Made by a program: the position numbers and the translations under genes
Assembly: GCA_038380435.1 (NCBI GenBank)
Contig: JAWZYU010000013.1
Coordinates: forward strand, 66,482,446-66,546,445
Direction of reading: 5' to 3'
Origin: Ryuthela nishihirai
Lineage: Eukaryota > Arthropoda > Arachnida > Araneae > Heptathelidae
DNA: 64,000 bases
The notes under the pieces: model-generated
The model's database searches: none
What the model was told of the DNA's origin: nothing
Seen by the model: the letters and a program-made list of their open reading frames with translations, nothing else
Shown: positions 24,811-35,307 of the stretch, one piece after another
How positions within the stretch are numbered: position 1 is the stretch's first letter
Layout of the letters: every line of letters begins with the position of its first letter

Positions 24811-25299
24811 TTTACATAAGAAGACAAAACTGAGTCAGATGTAGAGAAGACAATACATTCGCTACGGATTTTCAGAAACCATCATTTTGAGCATTAGGAT
24901 GGTATCTATGCATTCTTCTTATAGATTTGACTTATATTTTGACAGAACAATATGCAGGTATTCGATGGCGTAATTTACATTTACATTTGCAATAAAACCT
25001 TGTGTGAGATTGGTTTCTGATAATCTATAGAAACGTCTATATCCAAGAGTTTTTCTTAATGTTTTAACATTTTCGAAATTTCGAATTTTTCGAATTTTTT
25101 CCTTAAGTTGTGGTTGGAGACAAGATTAAGTGATCTTGTTTTATATATTATCCATTAATTTCTTAATTAAGAAATTTAAAGAAAAAGTCGGTTATATCAC
25201 CATCATCCAGATCAGATAGTTTGAATCTATTATTACATAATACAAAGGCCATTTTAGATTTTTCCTTATAATATACTAATGACGAAAGGATTAGTGACA

Positions 25300-25415
25300 C
25301 AAGCAAATATCCCAAGTAAAAACTTTTCTGCCTATTTTATGTGCGGCCCAAAGCAATTCATCTTCACTCAATGTGGCCCAGGGAAGTCAAAAGGCTGGAC
25401 ACCCATGACCTAGAT
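25300..25415. mobile_element. hAT-like terminal fragment
   Basis: The minus strand reads GGTGTCCAGCCTTTTGACTT, then CCCTGGGCCACATTGAGTGA, then TTGGGCCGCACATAAAATA. This is the layout of hAT terminal regions with paired GGCC(G/A)CA blocks. Only one end is seen, inside ORF1 of the I-like LINE. Confidence 0.55.
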
Positions 25416-25631
25416 TAAACTGATTAATTATTTCCAAATTATCATCATCTTCCATGGAGTATGAATCTGCGAGTTCTGACTTAATCGTCATCAGATTTTT
25501 GATTATCTCTAGAATTTTTATCTTTAAGATCATCGTTAAGACTTGGTAATTTGTCAGTTCTAAGTAATTGAGATTATTTACCGATAAAGATCTTTGTTCT
25601 GGGACAATTTCATTTTAGTAATATGCTTGAT

Positions 25632-25721
25632 TCATTTACTGGATTGTCCTTTATCTGTAAATTTAATAGAAATTCCTGGTGTTTTTCTTAATTTAGATTT
25701 TCTAGTCTTTGCCTTACCCAT
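25632..25721 (-). pseudogene. LINE ORF1 N-terminus, truncated by stop
   Basis: Starts ATG at 25721 and reads MGKAKTRKSKLRKTPGISIK, then stops after 29 residues. A short very basic N-terminus is common for ORF1 proteins of this LINE group. The remaining roughly 370 bp to 26095 would be 5' UTR. Confidence 0.5.
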
Positions 25722-26095
25722 TGCTCCGAGAAGACGAAACCCGCAATCCACAAAAATTCAGGAAAGGGAATCAGTTCTCAGGAAAAACAGGAACAACACA
25801 AAACAAAATCTTCTCAGCAGCGACCATAACTTTGTGAAAGATTTGTTCCGTGAACAGTGCGAAAAGCCGGGAAATTAGTGAAGAAATAACGCATGAAAAT
25901 AACGGACTAAATTATATAAAGTATTAATTAAAAGTTAACCAATCTACAAGAATGTTTGCGGAGAATAAAATAAAACAAACCAATGCCATTTTAAGTTATT
26001 AAAACAGATTATATTAAAAAAAATCTTAAAATATAAGTTATTCATTAACTCGTGCATTTCACTTCTGACACGATTGCTGTTGCCAGATTCCCTAG

Positions 26096-26290
26096 AGAAC
26101 CATACCCTCTGCACGTTAAAGAACTCGTAGGATGGCCTTGACGGGAGGCTATCGTCTGTCTCCCAACAGATGTCCATTGGGTTCCCTCCACCCAAACATC
26201 TCTGAGCCTTTGGGATGCTTGTGACCTGGCCATTTAGTCCATTGCGTGCAAAAAAGTCCCTCTCAGAGGTAGAACAACTCAACTCAACGA
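26096..26290 (+). mobile_element. tRNA-Met SINE, 3' half (split by LINE)
   Basis: Resumes at AGAACCATACCCTCTGCACG and continues with GATGGCCTTGACGGGAGGCT, CTGTCTCCCAACAG and CTCAGAGGTAGAACAACTCA. Together with 18238-18443 it makes one complete SINE. Confidence 0.88.
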
Positions 26291-26439
26291 AGAGAGATTT
26301 AGGAGGAGCATGGCTCCCTTGGCCCCCATGGCACGTAATAATATTAATTTATTAAGTATTTATCGAGTTTTGTTTCGCTTATATATATTGATAGTGTTAT
26401 TTGATTAATAACAATGCAATTTTCTGTAAGTCTTTTCAG

Positions 26440-26565
26440 ATACTAGCCAGTTGCAAAGTTCCTTCAATATTTTGAATGACATGCTAGAAATTACCAAGAC
26501 AAAAGGTGACTTAGAAGGGGAAGGCAAGTTATATGGAACTTTAGCGATTATTTATAGAATCTGGG
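26440..26565 (+). CDS. TPR/CHAT (TTC28-like) gene, exon 2: TPR helices
   Basis: A 126-bp exon between acceptor GTCTTTTCAG and donor GTAAGT, phase 1 to 1. It reads TSQLQSSFNILNDMLEITKT, KGDLEGEGKLYGTLAIIYRI and WG. The L...I....GD..GEG..YG.L..IYR..G pattern is the helix A/helix B consensus of TPR repeats of the TTC28 and bacterial TPR-CHAT type. The following exon completes the repeat with G(K)YDESI. A TPR array serves as a protein-binding scaffold, probably cytosolic. The preceding intron was enlarged by the LINE/hAT/SINE nest. Confidence 0.82.
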
Positions 26566-27069
26566 GTAAGTATTCCGGCTCAAGCATCAGATAATTTGTT
26601 ACTTTAAGTGTAATTTAATTTAATAAGTATTACTTAAAAATTTTATAAGTAGAAAATCTAGGGAGAGGGTTTTTCTTTAGTCTCCTTCTCTGCGAGGAGC
26701 GAGAAGTTTAATCAAAAGTGTACTATACTTGAAAATTAACATTTGCAGATTAGAATCTCAACTGTTAAAATGAAATTTCACTTCTTTCTCTATGAGCTGC
26801 CTTCTCTTTGAGAGAGTAAATTGAAAGAGCTTGATTATTCTACCACCATTGGAATTAAAATATGCTGTGCCAAGGAAATCCATTACTGATCGTATTAAGA
26901 AACACGAATGATGCTTTTTATTGAAGGATCCTAGTTTGTCATAATAGTTGCAAAGTTGTTTTCTTTATCCGTAAATAATCTTGAGGTTCAGTGTCATAGG
27001 AACATTCAAATTTCACATCAACACATTTGGAAGGAGAGGGTGTTAGTGAAAACTTAAGTTTCATGAGAT

Positions 27070-27260
27070 GAGGGGGAGAGCCGGATCTAGGAGGGGATAA
27101 AGGGCCCATGCAGCATCCGCCCTTTTCAGAATGCTAGTAAGGGTAACGGAGGCCAGAAACTATTTAAACTTGTACATATTTCGCGCATTTTTCAAAATTT
27201 GTTGAAATCTGTAAAACGAAGAGAAAAATGCTACACTGGAAAGAAAATCCTGGGGGAAAA
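27070..27260. repeat. Dispersed short repeat, unnamed family, copy 2
   Basis: GAGCCGGATCTAGGAGGGGA, TTTTCAGAATGCTAGTAAGG and GCGCATTTTTCAAAATTTGT match the order of blocks in 6845-7100 and 50695-50955. Confidence 0.45.
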
Positions 27261-27595
27261 AAATCCACTTTGTATGAAATTTTTTCTTAAAAAAAGTCTT
27301 TTTTTTTTTAATTGAGTGAATAATTCTTTTATACTTTAACATGAGTATTATGGCACCGTAGTCTCCGCATTTAGCACTGACTTTTAAACGTGTGGTATAC
27401 TTATTGCATACTTATTGCAAGACCCTCCTTTTATGTCACACGTTCAGGGTACATTGAGAAATGAAAACTCTCTAAATTCTCGCGAATCTGTAAGAAATGC
27501 AATATTTGAGCAAACCTAATTAATAGTTGGTAAAAAAGGAGACATACAGCTTTTCAGCGTGGTTTGATTGTAGGTTCAGTACCTATTAAAAATAA

Positions 27596-27672
27596 ATAAT
27601 CCCCCCCCCCCTCAAAAAGCTGCTTGCCACATAGGATGTATATGGCGTATATACACTGACAGGAGCCTGTCA
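27596..27672 (-). mobile_element. Second SINE family, 3' tail fragment
   Basis: A poly-C run (the reverse of the G-rich tail), then AAGCTGCTTGCCACA and CTGACAGGAGCCTGTCA. This is the conserved tail of the second SINE family without its head. Confidence 0.65.
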
Positions 27673-28852
27673 TTGTTTATACGCAGATATATAATATATA
27701 TTTTAATGTAAATAATATATATATAATATATATTTTAAATATAAATAATTTAACCAAAGATAATTTTTATATACTCAGATATATTCGAAATTGCTAATAT
27801 TGAAATAATCATTATGTAAACTCCTAAAACATATATTTATTTCATTAAATGGTTTGACATAACTAAATAATTTACGTTTTAATTAATTTCTGAGGTAAAT
27901 TCTATGACGCATTATTGTTTGAAATATTGCAGCTTTCATTGTTTAAATACGGTACGAATATTGTTGAAAATCGAGTTTTAAATTTATTTGATTACAGTCT
28001 TTATTTTAGGTCACATTTTTGTATTAAATGCTTATTTAGAAGTTAAAGAACTTCGAAGTTAGATTACCATTGTATTATTAGAGCTTGGAGGTAAAGGATA
28101 TAGTCTTGTCATGCTAGTTAAAATGCTTCAAATCCCATCAAATGTCCACGGGCTGCCATCAATACTATTGACGATTGTCTGTACTACAAACTGTCCAATA
28201 GAAAAGGGTAATCCTTCAATTGGATGGGCCAGAACACTGTCCTTTGTATTGATGATGAAACACGACTTTATAGCAAGTTGAGTTCAAGGATTCATTCATC
28301 AACGATGCATAAATACGATGACGTAGAAGGCAAATTTTAAACTCAGAATATTTTGATCTGTTATAACCTATTATGAATGAATTTAGAGTTGCCGAGGATA
28401 CTACGTAGTCTGTGGAATCAATTGTTTAATGACGTCCAATCTCAACAGTGTGATATTTGTTTTCCTATCCACTACAAGAAACTCCATCGACCAACACCTC
28501 CTTTCTCCTCCATACAGTGTAGAGTCGTGAAGAAATGTTTCGTTTCCTAACTCTTACTGCCTTGATGATATATTAAGCGTCTTGAAACGTTTATTGTGGC
28601 AATCAACAAGAATATTCCCCTATCTTTGCATAATTTAAATACGGAACTACTTTTTTGAAATCAAATGCCGTTGCTTTTATGAGTGTCTCCTCATTACTGG
28701 TTTCATATGGAGCATGTTCAGTGAAATGAAGTTTTCGAGAAACCTTTATGACTTATTCGAACTTCATAGCATGTATTGGAACTGCTTGAAGCGACTCGCA
28801 ATCACATCTCTATCTATTTAGTATTAAATTGTTAAAAAAATTAAAATAAATA

Positions 28853-29005
28853 AATACCCCCTCAAGCAGCTGCTTGCCACAGAGGTCTGACAGGAGCCTG
28901 TCAGTTTATATGCCAGAGTAGAAGGTCTGTGAGGATGGCAGGACCAACCCAAGCCCCATAGATCACTAACCAAGCGTGCTAACCACTCGACCATGGGACG
29001 GCTAT
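28853..29005 (-). mobile_element. Second SINE family copy, internally deleted
   Basis: The tail CCCCCTCAAGCAGCTGCTTG leads into GAGGTCTGACAGGAGCCTGT and ATGCCAGAGTAGAAGGTCTG. The tRNA-like head is seen as CTAACCACTCGACCATGGGA, the reverse of a CCAtGGtCGAGTGGTTAGCA A-box region. The middle of the element is shortened relative to 39486-39697. Confidence 0.8.
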
Positions 29006-29339
29006 TAAATTATTACCAGTGGCAAATGTTAATATTACGACAGTTGTTTGCAATGCAGGTTTTTGCTTATAAAAGCACTTTTTCAGAAATCATTATTTTA
29101 CAAACATACATTATTGCTAATCCTTACACATATCGTTCTAGAAACTAAATAACTCACCGAATCACTGTAAATGAAATCTGAATTTTAAATAATGTTTAGG
29201 CTACCCATCTGACCCAGCTAATTCTAAACAGAGCCATAATATCCAGCCTCATTTACGAATCTCGAGAACTTCCACAAATTGATGTTAGGCTTACTTTCAA
29301 AAGTTGAAATAATAATATTGCTTCTAAATGCAGGAAAAA

Positions 29340-29850
29340 TATTTTTAATACGATATATCAAAATTCTTTATGTTGTTTCTTTCCTACGATAGATTTCTCT
29401 TATGGGTGGTTCATTAAGGGAAACTTCTCCAGTAAGCGAGGTGATTCACTGTCATAAATAAGCGTTTCATTCGTTTTTACATTTCTGTCTTTCGTTCGAT
29501 AGATCTTTATAAAAGAATTATTATAAAGTTAATTTTCTTGAATAGTTTCTACTGCTTAAAAAAAAAAGATGAGGTGTCTTGCGTTGAACTACTATATATT
29601 ATATTAGATTTTTTAACTGATAGAGTATGATGACAGCCTTTAGCTGTCATTTCCCTTGTGTCTCTGTATAAGTTTGAATGTATACCTTGTACTTCATGCT
29701 AAATATTTCATTTTCTGTCCTCTGTAAGAATTTTTTCATTATAAATTATCTGAGTCTGATTAGAAAAGAAGTAAATGATACATAAGACAAATCTATCGTA
29801 GGAAAGAAAACAGCATAAAGAATTCTGATATCTCGTGTTAAAAATATTTT
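29340..29850. repeat. Long-range inverted repeat, ~50-bp arms
   Basis: The left arm at about 29335-29405 (AAAAATATTTTTAATACGAT, TTCTTTATGTTGTTTCTTTC, CTACGATAGATTT) is the near reverse complement of the right arm at about 29790-29860 (AAATCTATCGTAGGAAAGAA, ACAGCATAAAGAATTC, AAAAATATTTTTCG). The spacing is about 390 bp. It could be the ends of a foldback-type DNA element. No transposase is inside. Confidence 0.7.
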
Positions 29851-30189
29851 TCGTCGATTAAGAAGCATTATTATTATTACAGCCTTTGAAAGTTAGCGTT
29901 TTTTAAAATAATTTGTTTCGATTTAGAATTTCATCTCGTGATTTGACAGAGAGTTGAAGATTAGTAAAATGAGAATATTTGGGTTTCAGAAGAGGAGAGA
30001 TTTCTGCTCTCCATACAAAAGGCCAGTTTTCTTGAAACAGATATTGAAATGTCCCAAAAATATATAATTTTAGTCGCTGAGTACTTTCTATTCTTTTTCC
30101 GTAATTGCAATATCATTTATTTCGTCACATAACCTACTCTATTTCGTATGCTATTTTATTTTGTCCCCTCTGTAAGTATGTGAGGCAAT

Positions 30190-30530
30190 CAGTCGGTTAG
30201 TAATTTAGTGGATGATAATTTCGTTTTCTAAGCCATTAAGTGTTTTACTGAGTGAGTGAGAAAGTAAATAAGAAAGTAAGTAAGTGTGTGAGTAAGTAAT
30301 TCAGTAAGTATTGTGTAAGTCAGTAAGTGTTTGAGTAAATAATTCAGTAAGTGTGTGAGTAAGTAAGTCAGTATGTGTGTGAGTAAATCAGTAAGACTGA
30401 GTAAATATTCAGTGTGAGAGTTAATAATTCAATAAGTAAGTAAATAATTCAGTAAGCGTTTAAATAATTCAGGAAGTGTGTAAGTCAGTCAGTCAGTCAG
30501 TCAGTCAGTGTATAAGTAAGTAAATAAGAG
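30190..30530. repeat. Degenerate (AGTA/AGTG)n tetranucleotide array
   Basis: About 340 bp dominated by GTAAGTAAGT, GTGTGAGTAA and CAGTCAGTCAGT motifs. An old microsatellite with many interruptions. Confidence 0.85.
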
Positions 30531-30677
30531 TGACGACCTTTTTTAAAGGAAAACAAATACAAGTATAATATGTACTTTAAACACGAGATGGAGATTTGGA
30601 AATTCGACGCGAAGAATTGTGATTGCCTGACCACCGAAGAGGCGGTGGCCGGCTTAGGATATTTCGGGGGCCTAAGG

Positions 30678-30782
30678 TTGTTTACTTCCGTTGGATTTGG
30701 AGCGATGATGCAACAGAGCAGGACTCTGGAGGAGTTGTTTACTTCTCATGGGTTTGGGATGATGATGCAAGAAATCGGGTGA
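30678..30782. repeat. Two-unit 57-bp direct repeat in GC-richer island
   Basis: TTGTTTACTTCCGTTGGATT at 30678 recurs as TTGTTTACTTCTCATGGGTT at 30735, each followed by GATGATGCAA. It lies in a short GC-richer block (30600-30960) bounded by G10 and C13 runs. Small open frames here are not recognised. Confidence 0.6.
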
Positions 30783-30980
30783 AAGGGAAAATCGTGGGGA
30801 TCTTTCTGATAGACGGCGTGGCACTATCAGCAAAAATGGGAGACTTTTTGAGGGGGGGGGGACACTATCAACAAATTCGAGGGACCTTTCTGAGAAGGGT
30901 GCGCGCTGTAATGACAAGAGGGACTTCCTTTAGCTGAAGAGTCAAAGGTGTGCCCCCCCCCCCCAATAATGTGGCAGGTA

Positions 30981-31194
30981 CGGTCGCTCAAAAAAGTATC
31001 CGAACACTATGGGTGATTATAGAATTCAGAAAAAATATCTGGCAACGATTTTTTTAGAAATTAGTGATCTGGCGACCTTCGTGTCACGTGACACGAAGGT
31101 CGCCTGATCACTAATTTCTAAAAAAATCGTTGCCAGATATTTTTTCTGAATTCTATAATCAACCATGGTGTTCGGATACTTTTTCGAGCGACTG
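30981..31194. mobile_element. Palindromic Tc1/mariner-type MITE, copy 1
   Basis: A 214-bp near-perfect palindrome bounded by TA dinucleotides. The termini are CGGTCGCTCAAAAAAGTATC and its complement CAGTCGCTCGAAAAAGTATC. The centre is exactly between 31087 and 31088 (GTGTCACGTGACAC). Each arm is about 107 bp, so the whole element folds back on itself. No coding sequence. Confidence 0.92.
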
Positions 31195-31196
31195 TA

Positions 31197-31530
31197 CTAC
31201 TCACAAGCTATTTTCCTCCACAGGATCGCCAATCATTGGTAGCTTTTTGCTTTTCACACCATTCTCGGTAAACCCTTGAAACGGTTATCCATGAAAGGCC
31301 ATTTGCGAGATCATAGAACCGACACGCCTAGTGACTATATAACGGCACTTTCAAAGTCGCCTCGTTTTGCCTATTCTGACACTCAATCCAACTCTAACTG
31401 ATGCTCTAAAAGATGGTCTGCCTGATTTACACCGCACACCGCGGCCATGTGACGTATTACGTGTTGAATGAGCTATTTTTGTGATGAGGGCTGCTGTACT
31501 TAGTGAACTTGTATCTCACATTGAGATCTA
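31197..31530 (-). mobile_element. Tc1-like transposon fragment
   Basis: The minus strand carries a transposase N-terminal piece across frames: SWITVSRVYREWCEKQKATN at about 31220-31290. This resembles the helix-turn-helix region of Tc1-type transposases. The right part matches 43400-43569 (TTCTGACRCTCAATCCAACT, CGCGGYCAYGTGACGTATTA). The left end abuts the palindromic MITE at a TA. Confidence 0.75.
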
Positions 31531-31712
31531 TTTATGAGTTTTGAGGCGGAGCTTTCACCCTACCCTTAATGATTGTTCTATTTCTTACGGCGAAGTTATG
31601 CTTGAATTACGCATTTTTAATTCAAGGGAGCTTGTTAAGAACTCAACCCCGACGTAAATTGAAGGCAGACTGTATTCACTCGGATTGACATTATTACTTG
31701 TTTATCTTCCAG

Positions 31713-31834
31713 GAAAATATGATGAATCCATTGTATGTAAGAAGAAATACCTAGAGAATGCATCTGCCACAGGTAACGACGAAGTGGTTGCGATTATGCA
31801 GAGAGAAATAGCTTTAGATTATTTATTTAAAAAA
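31713..31834 (+). CDS. TPR/CHAT (TTC28-like) gene, exon 3: TPR helices
   Basis: A 122-bp exon. The acceptor is TTTATCTTCCAG and the donor GTAAGA; phase 1 to 0. With the preceding G it reads GKYDESIVCKKKYLENASAT and then GNDEVVAIMQREIALDYLFK. G-Y-DE-SI-C-KKYLE-A--TGN fits the loop and helix A of the next TPR unit in TTC28-like proteins (usual G.Y..Ai......L.iA...gd). Exon 4 follows in phase 0. The gene continues for 3.5 kb of intron containing a SINE and a decayed multicopy gene. Confidence 0.82.
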
Positions 31835-32210
31835 GTAAGATCAATTTATACTTTCTACAACTATTTTAAAGACACTATTCATTTCGAATTAGTGACTGAA
31901 ATATTTCTTTTTGCACTTTTCAAATGCATTAACAGTAAAAGAGCAGATTGCTTTGCCGTAAAATTGTAAGAATTAGTTTGGCGCTTATTTGTCTATCCCT
32001 TGATATTGTCAATTTCTTACAAAATTTCCTACATTACGACTAACTAAAGTAATAGTGATTACTTAATTAATCATTTAATGACTTACTCGAAACTAAGACT
32101 ATTTTAAATATATATATATAACTTTATGACAAAAACCTTTAGCAACATGCAGTTTGCAAGATAGATAATATATTAACCTACAAGAAGACACTGAGTTTAC
32201 GAAGATAACT
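31835..32210. other. Intron start, no feature
   Basis: AT-rich sequence with a (TA)n patch near 32112-32122. Nothing else was recognised. Confidence 0.5.
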
Positions 32211-32604
32211 GGGGCGGGGGTGGCTCAGTCGGTAGCGCGCCAGGCTCGTAATCTGTAGTTCCCAGGTTCGAGTCCCAGCTGGGTCAGCGTTGAGATTTAT
32301 CTCCGCAAAACTCCCCGCCCTGCCCACGGTCAGTAGGGGACACCGATGGGCTTGGAAAGGCCGCCGTCCGTCGGATGGGACGTTAAGCCGTGGCCCCGTG
32401 TGCGGGAGAGCCATACCCTGTGCACCTTAAAGAACACGCTGGATGGCCTTGACGGGAGGCTACCATCTGTCTCCCAACAGCTGTTCCAGTGGGTCCCCTC
32501 CCCCAACCTTCTCTGAGCCTTCGGGGTCCATGTGACCTGGCCATTTAGCCCATGGTGTGCAAAAACGTGCCCGCTCAGAGGTAAAACAACCCAAACAACC
32601 CAAC
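32211..32604 (+). mobile_element. Reference full-length tRNA-Met SINE (394 bp)
   Basis: Flanked by an exact 11-bp duplication CGAAGATAACT at 32200-32210 and 32605-32615. The head GGCTCAGTCGGTAGCGCGCC (A box) and GGTTCGAGTCCCAGC (B box) enclose a GGCTCGTAATCTG anticodon arm. Another copy at 45815 reads GGCTCATAATCTG, giving anticodon CAT and indicating elongator tRNA-Met ancestry. The body holds a conserved GGGACGTTAAGCCGTGG block and the tail CTCAGAGGTAAAACAACCC. RNA polymerase III would transcribe it from the internal boxes. Confidence 0.95.
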
Positions 32605-33239
32605 CGAAGATAACTGAGAACGATGCTACTTCTAATTGTGATCATCAATAAATAAATCGATAATAATTACGGACAATTCATATACCAATATCATTCGTGT
32701 TCTTCTTAGGCATATTAATGGGACCCTTTGGGAACTTCAAACTACCCTATTGATTAGTTACATTAACAACTGTGATAAAAGAATTAATATGATCAGGATT
32801 ATTTTCCGAAAGTCCCAATTAATGTTCATAAACTAATCACATATTTTCGGATATTTAGACCAGATACATTGCAACCAATGGGACGTGAAACAGATTTGTC
32901 CTCCAACCGAGCGAATGTGGATGGGTATTAATATTTTTGCATGGTTCGGAACTGGCATTCAATTTAACACTTTATGTTAATTCTTGCAGAAGAACTGTAG
33001 CAATTCTTCTGAATTCATTATGCACGCTTGAGATAAGCCTGTAAATATTTTAGATATACAATATATTGTATATCTAAAATAAAGTTCAGTTGCTATTTCA
33101 GAATTTTATACTACTTTATCGATATAGATAACATTGTATGTCTGCCTTGCGAGTTGTCTCTATTATTGAAAAATGGCCCGCCAGTGGATAAAATTGAATT
33201 AAACTTCGCTCAAGGCCATTTTTAGGTATAGGCAAAATA

Positions 33240-34810
33240 GCAAAATGCTAAGGGCCCGCGATTTTTGGGGCCCATTTTCATTACCACATATCGTGACGAG
33301 AGCCGGAGTTTCGTGACGAGGAAACTTTCTGCGTGTTTCGGAAATGCAAACAGCCGTTTCTTATGGAAATCGAGGTGCTGAACACGAAAATGACAACAAA
33401 ATGTTTGATTGGTTAAATTTTTCGAGATGCATTCACTGACCTGTATTACGTCATTCGCTGCAGGTTTCGTATTGGTCTGCAGCAACCCATCCCCCCCCGC
33501 CTCTTCGCCTGCAGCTTGTATACCAAATCTGGAGAATCTCGCATCACATTCCATCAGCAATCTGCTAACATTGACGGACTCCATCTTCTTCGATATTTCT
33601 TTTCCACTGTAGTAATTTCTTGACGAAAACCGTGTTCGTGTTCTTCCCTCACAGCGCCACAGTTTTCCGGAAACAAATCCGAATGAGAACTTAAGAAATG
33701 TACCTTCAAAGACATACTACATCCCAGTTTGTAATATGAGGTTTTTCCACAAGGTCCTTGTAATTTTCTGCTGTTTTATTTCCCAAAAAGCCTGTCGGCA
33801 CCTGTCGGAAGGCATGCCATGTTCTCCGATACGATCAAATACCTCATCACGTAGCAGTGAGCTAATATCTGGACCGGTAAAAACATCCTCTTTTTTATTT
33901 GCAACCCTAAGTCTTGGAAATTTCTGTCTAAGGCACAAAAAGGCATTTTGTGTCTGATCCATAGCCTTGACAAAATTGTTCATTAGGCCCAATTTTATAT
34001 GTAAAAATGGCAAAAAAATCTTCGTGTATTGTACCAGCGGATGATGTTGCATATTCTTCTTTCCTGAGTGCAGTGATTGCCGAGAAGGCCAAATCCTCTT
34101 CACGTGATGAGATGCTTTGTCTCTGCTCTTCCATTAGCAAAGGAGGCAACAGATTTGTATATCCAAGCTGTAGTCCAAGCAAAAGAGCAATGACTTTAAA
34201 TCCACACAAATATGCCATTTGTATTTGTCATAATTTATTGCGAAATTGTTTCAAGAATGGTATAGAAGTAATTGTTCCAGATTGTCATAAGTTTCCTTTA
34301 TATTAACAGCATGGCCTACTGGAACAGAATGCAACACGTTCGCTTTGTGTAGAAGAATTGCTTTCATACTTAAATTGCTGTAAATAACCTCCATTCTTCT
34401 GGAGTAGGTGTCGTGTGGAGGGATGTGAATAAACCGACAACATTTCTGCAAGCAACCAGGTTACCTACCATGGTAAAGAACAATACCAGATCTTTTTGGC
34501 GTCTACAATAAGCACTTACTTTCATATTTCTATGTAGGAGATTGCACTGCTGCAGTCTGGATCCTAGGAGTTCCGCCTTTCTCTTTGACAGCTCCAGATC
34601 TCTAACAAGATCATTCAATTCGTTCTGCGTTATCTGGTGCGGTGAATCCGATGTTGTGGGTGTGAAGTCGGGATCTACTGATGCTGTTTCCTATGTACCT
34701 GTTTCTTCCTCTTCCTTCTTTTCCTCCTCCGAGTCCCCATCATAACGTTCCGGTGGCTCTGGGATGGGCAAGTCTTTCCCATGTGGCACTGAGAGGATGG
34801 CAGAAGGTAT
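33240..34810 (-). pseudogene. Decayed copy of a multicopy arthropod gene of unknown function
   Basis: Element order runs from high to low coordinates. It begins near 34680 with an acidic N-terminus and NELNDLVRDLELSKRKAELL, then GSRLQQCNLLHR, QKDLVLFFTMVGNLVACRNV, TPEEWRLFT (34370-34618) and SMKAILLHKANVLHSVPVGH (34251-34451). MAYLCGFKVIALLLGLQLGY follows at 33928-34218. Next come LPFLHIKLGLMNNFVKAMDQ and FPRLRVANKKEDVFTGPDIS (33717-34103). It ends with MSLKVHFLSSHSDLFPEN and KKYRRRWSPSMLAD (33560-33720). I recognise this block order from a protein found in very many copies in arthropod genomes, likely borne by a mobile element. Numerous stops and frameshifts show it is inactive. Confidence 0.72.
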
Positions 34811-35307
34811 GTAGGGCTAGTTTATTGTCTGCTTTTTTCGGTAATACCACTTCCTAACGGAGGTGTCATACAAAAGTAGCAGGTCACTCACATGTTTGGA
34901 CGGTTCCGGCTATATCTTAGTAATGACATTTGCCATTCCTAAGATATGGCCGGAATTTGAAAGCAATTTGTTGCAATTGCAAATTGAAAGCAATTTGTGA
35001 ATACAAATCTTGAATCAATTAATAAAGAGAAAAAATGGCATCGACCGCCTCTTGCCATTTAGTCAGCTTCGTGTTGGACGGGTCTAGTCTAAGAAAAAAA
35101 TGAATAATCTTTCAAATTTTAAATACTGAGATGAAAAAAGGGTTTGCAAACTGAAACGTATTTTAAATTAATCGACAGAGTTCGGAAATGAATCTTTTTC
35201 CAAAAAAAATAATAATTTTTATTTCAGGAAGTTATTCGTTTTTGATTCGGTTTTTATAGTTCTTTATTATGATAAGCATTCTTATTTCTGGCCAATATTA
35301 AATTTAG

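Larger units (their letters stand above)
18444..26095 (-). mobile_element. I-like non-LTR retrotransposon inserted into a SINE
   Basis: The LINE lies between AGAGCCATACC (18433-18443) and AGAACCATACC (26096-26106), a 10-of-11 match target duplication inside one SINE. Subtracting the later hAT insertion (19756-21450) leaves about 6 kb. Its 3' end at 18444 is a T/A-rich tail. Minus-strand order is as follows: 5' UTR; a basic ORF1 start (25632-25721); zinc-knuckle region near 24600-24800; APE endonuclease 23165-23742; RT about 21600-22900; RNase H 19300-19690. The RNase H domain downstream of RT points to the I/R1-type group and away from RTE or Jockey. All frames are interrupted. Confidence 0.85.
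26566..31712. other. Intron with repeat debris, no gene
   Basis: Apart from the repeats listed separately (27070-27260, 27596-27672, 28853-29005, 30981-31194, 31197-31530), this holds a (TATAT)n-rich patch near 27690-27740 and a degenerate (AGTA/AGTG)n array at 30190-30530. It also holds an inverted repeat pair at about 29340-29400 and 29796-29850 (the CTTTATGCTGTTTTCTTTCC side matches on the opposite strand), plus homopolymer C runs. Confidence 0.5.

Noticed and set aside
32225..32290. tRNA gene call at the SINE head
   Set aside because: A and B boxes are present, but the segment continues into a 394-bp SINE body with target duplications. It is retroposon sequence, not a tRNA gene.
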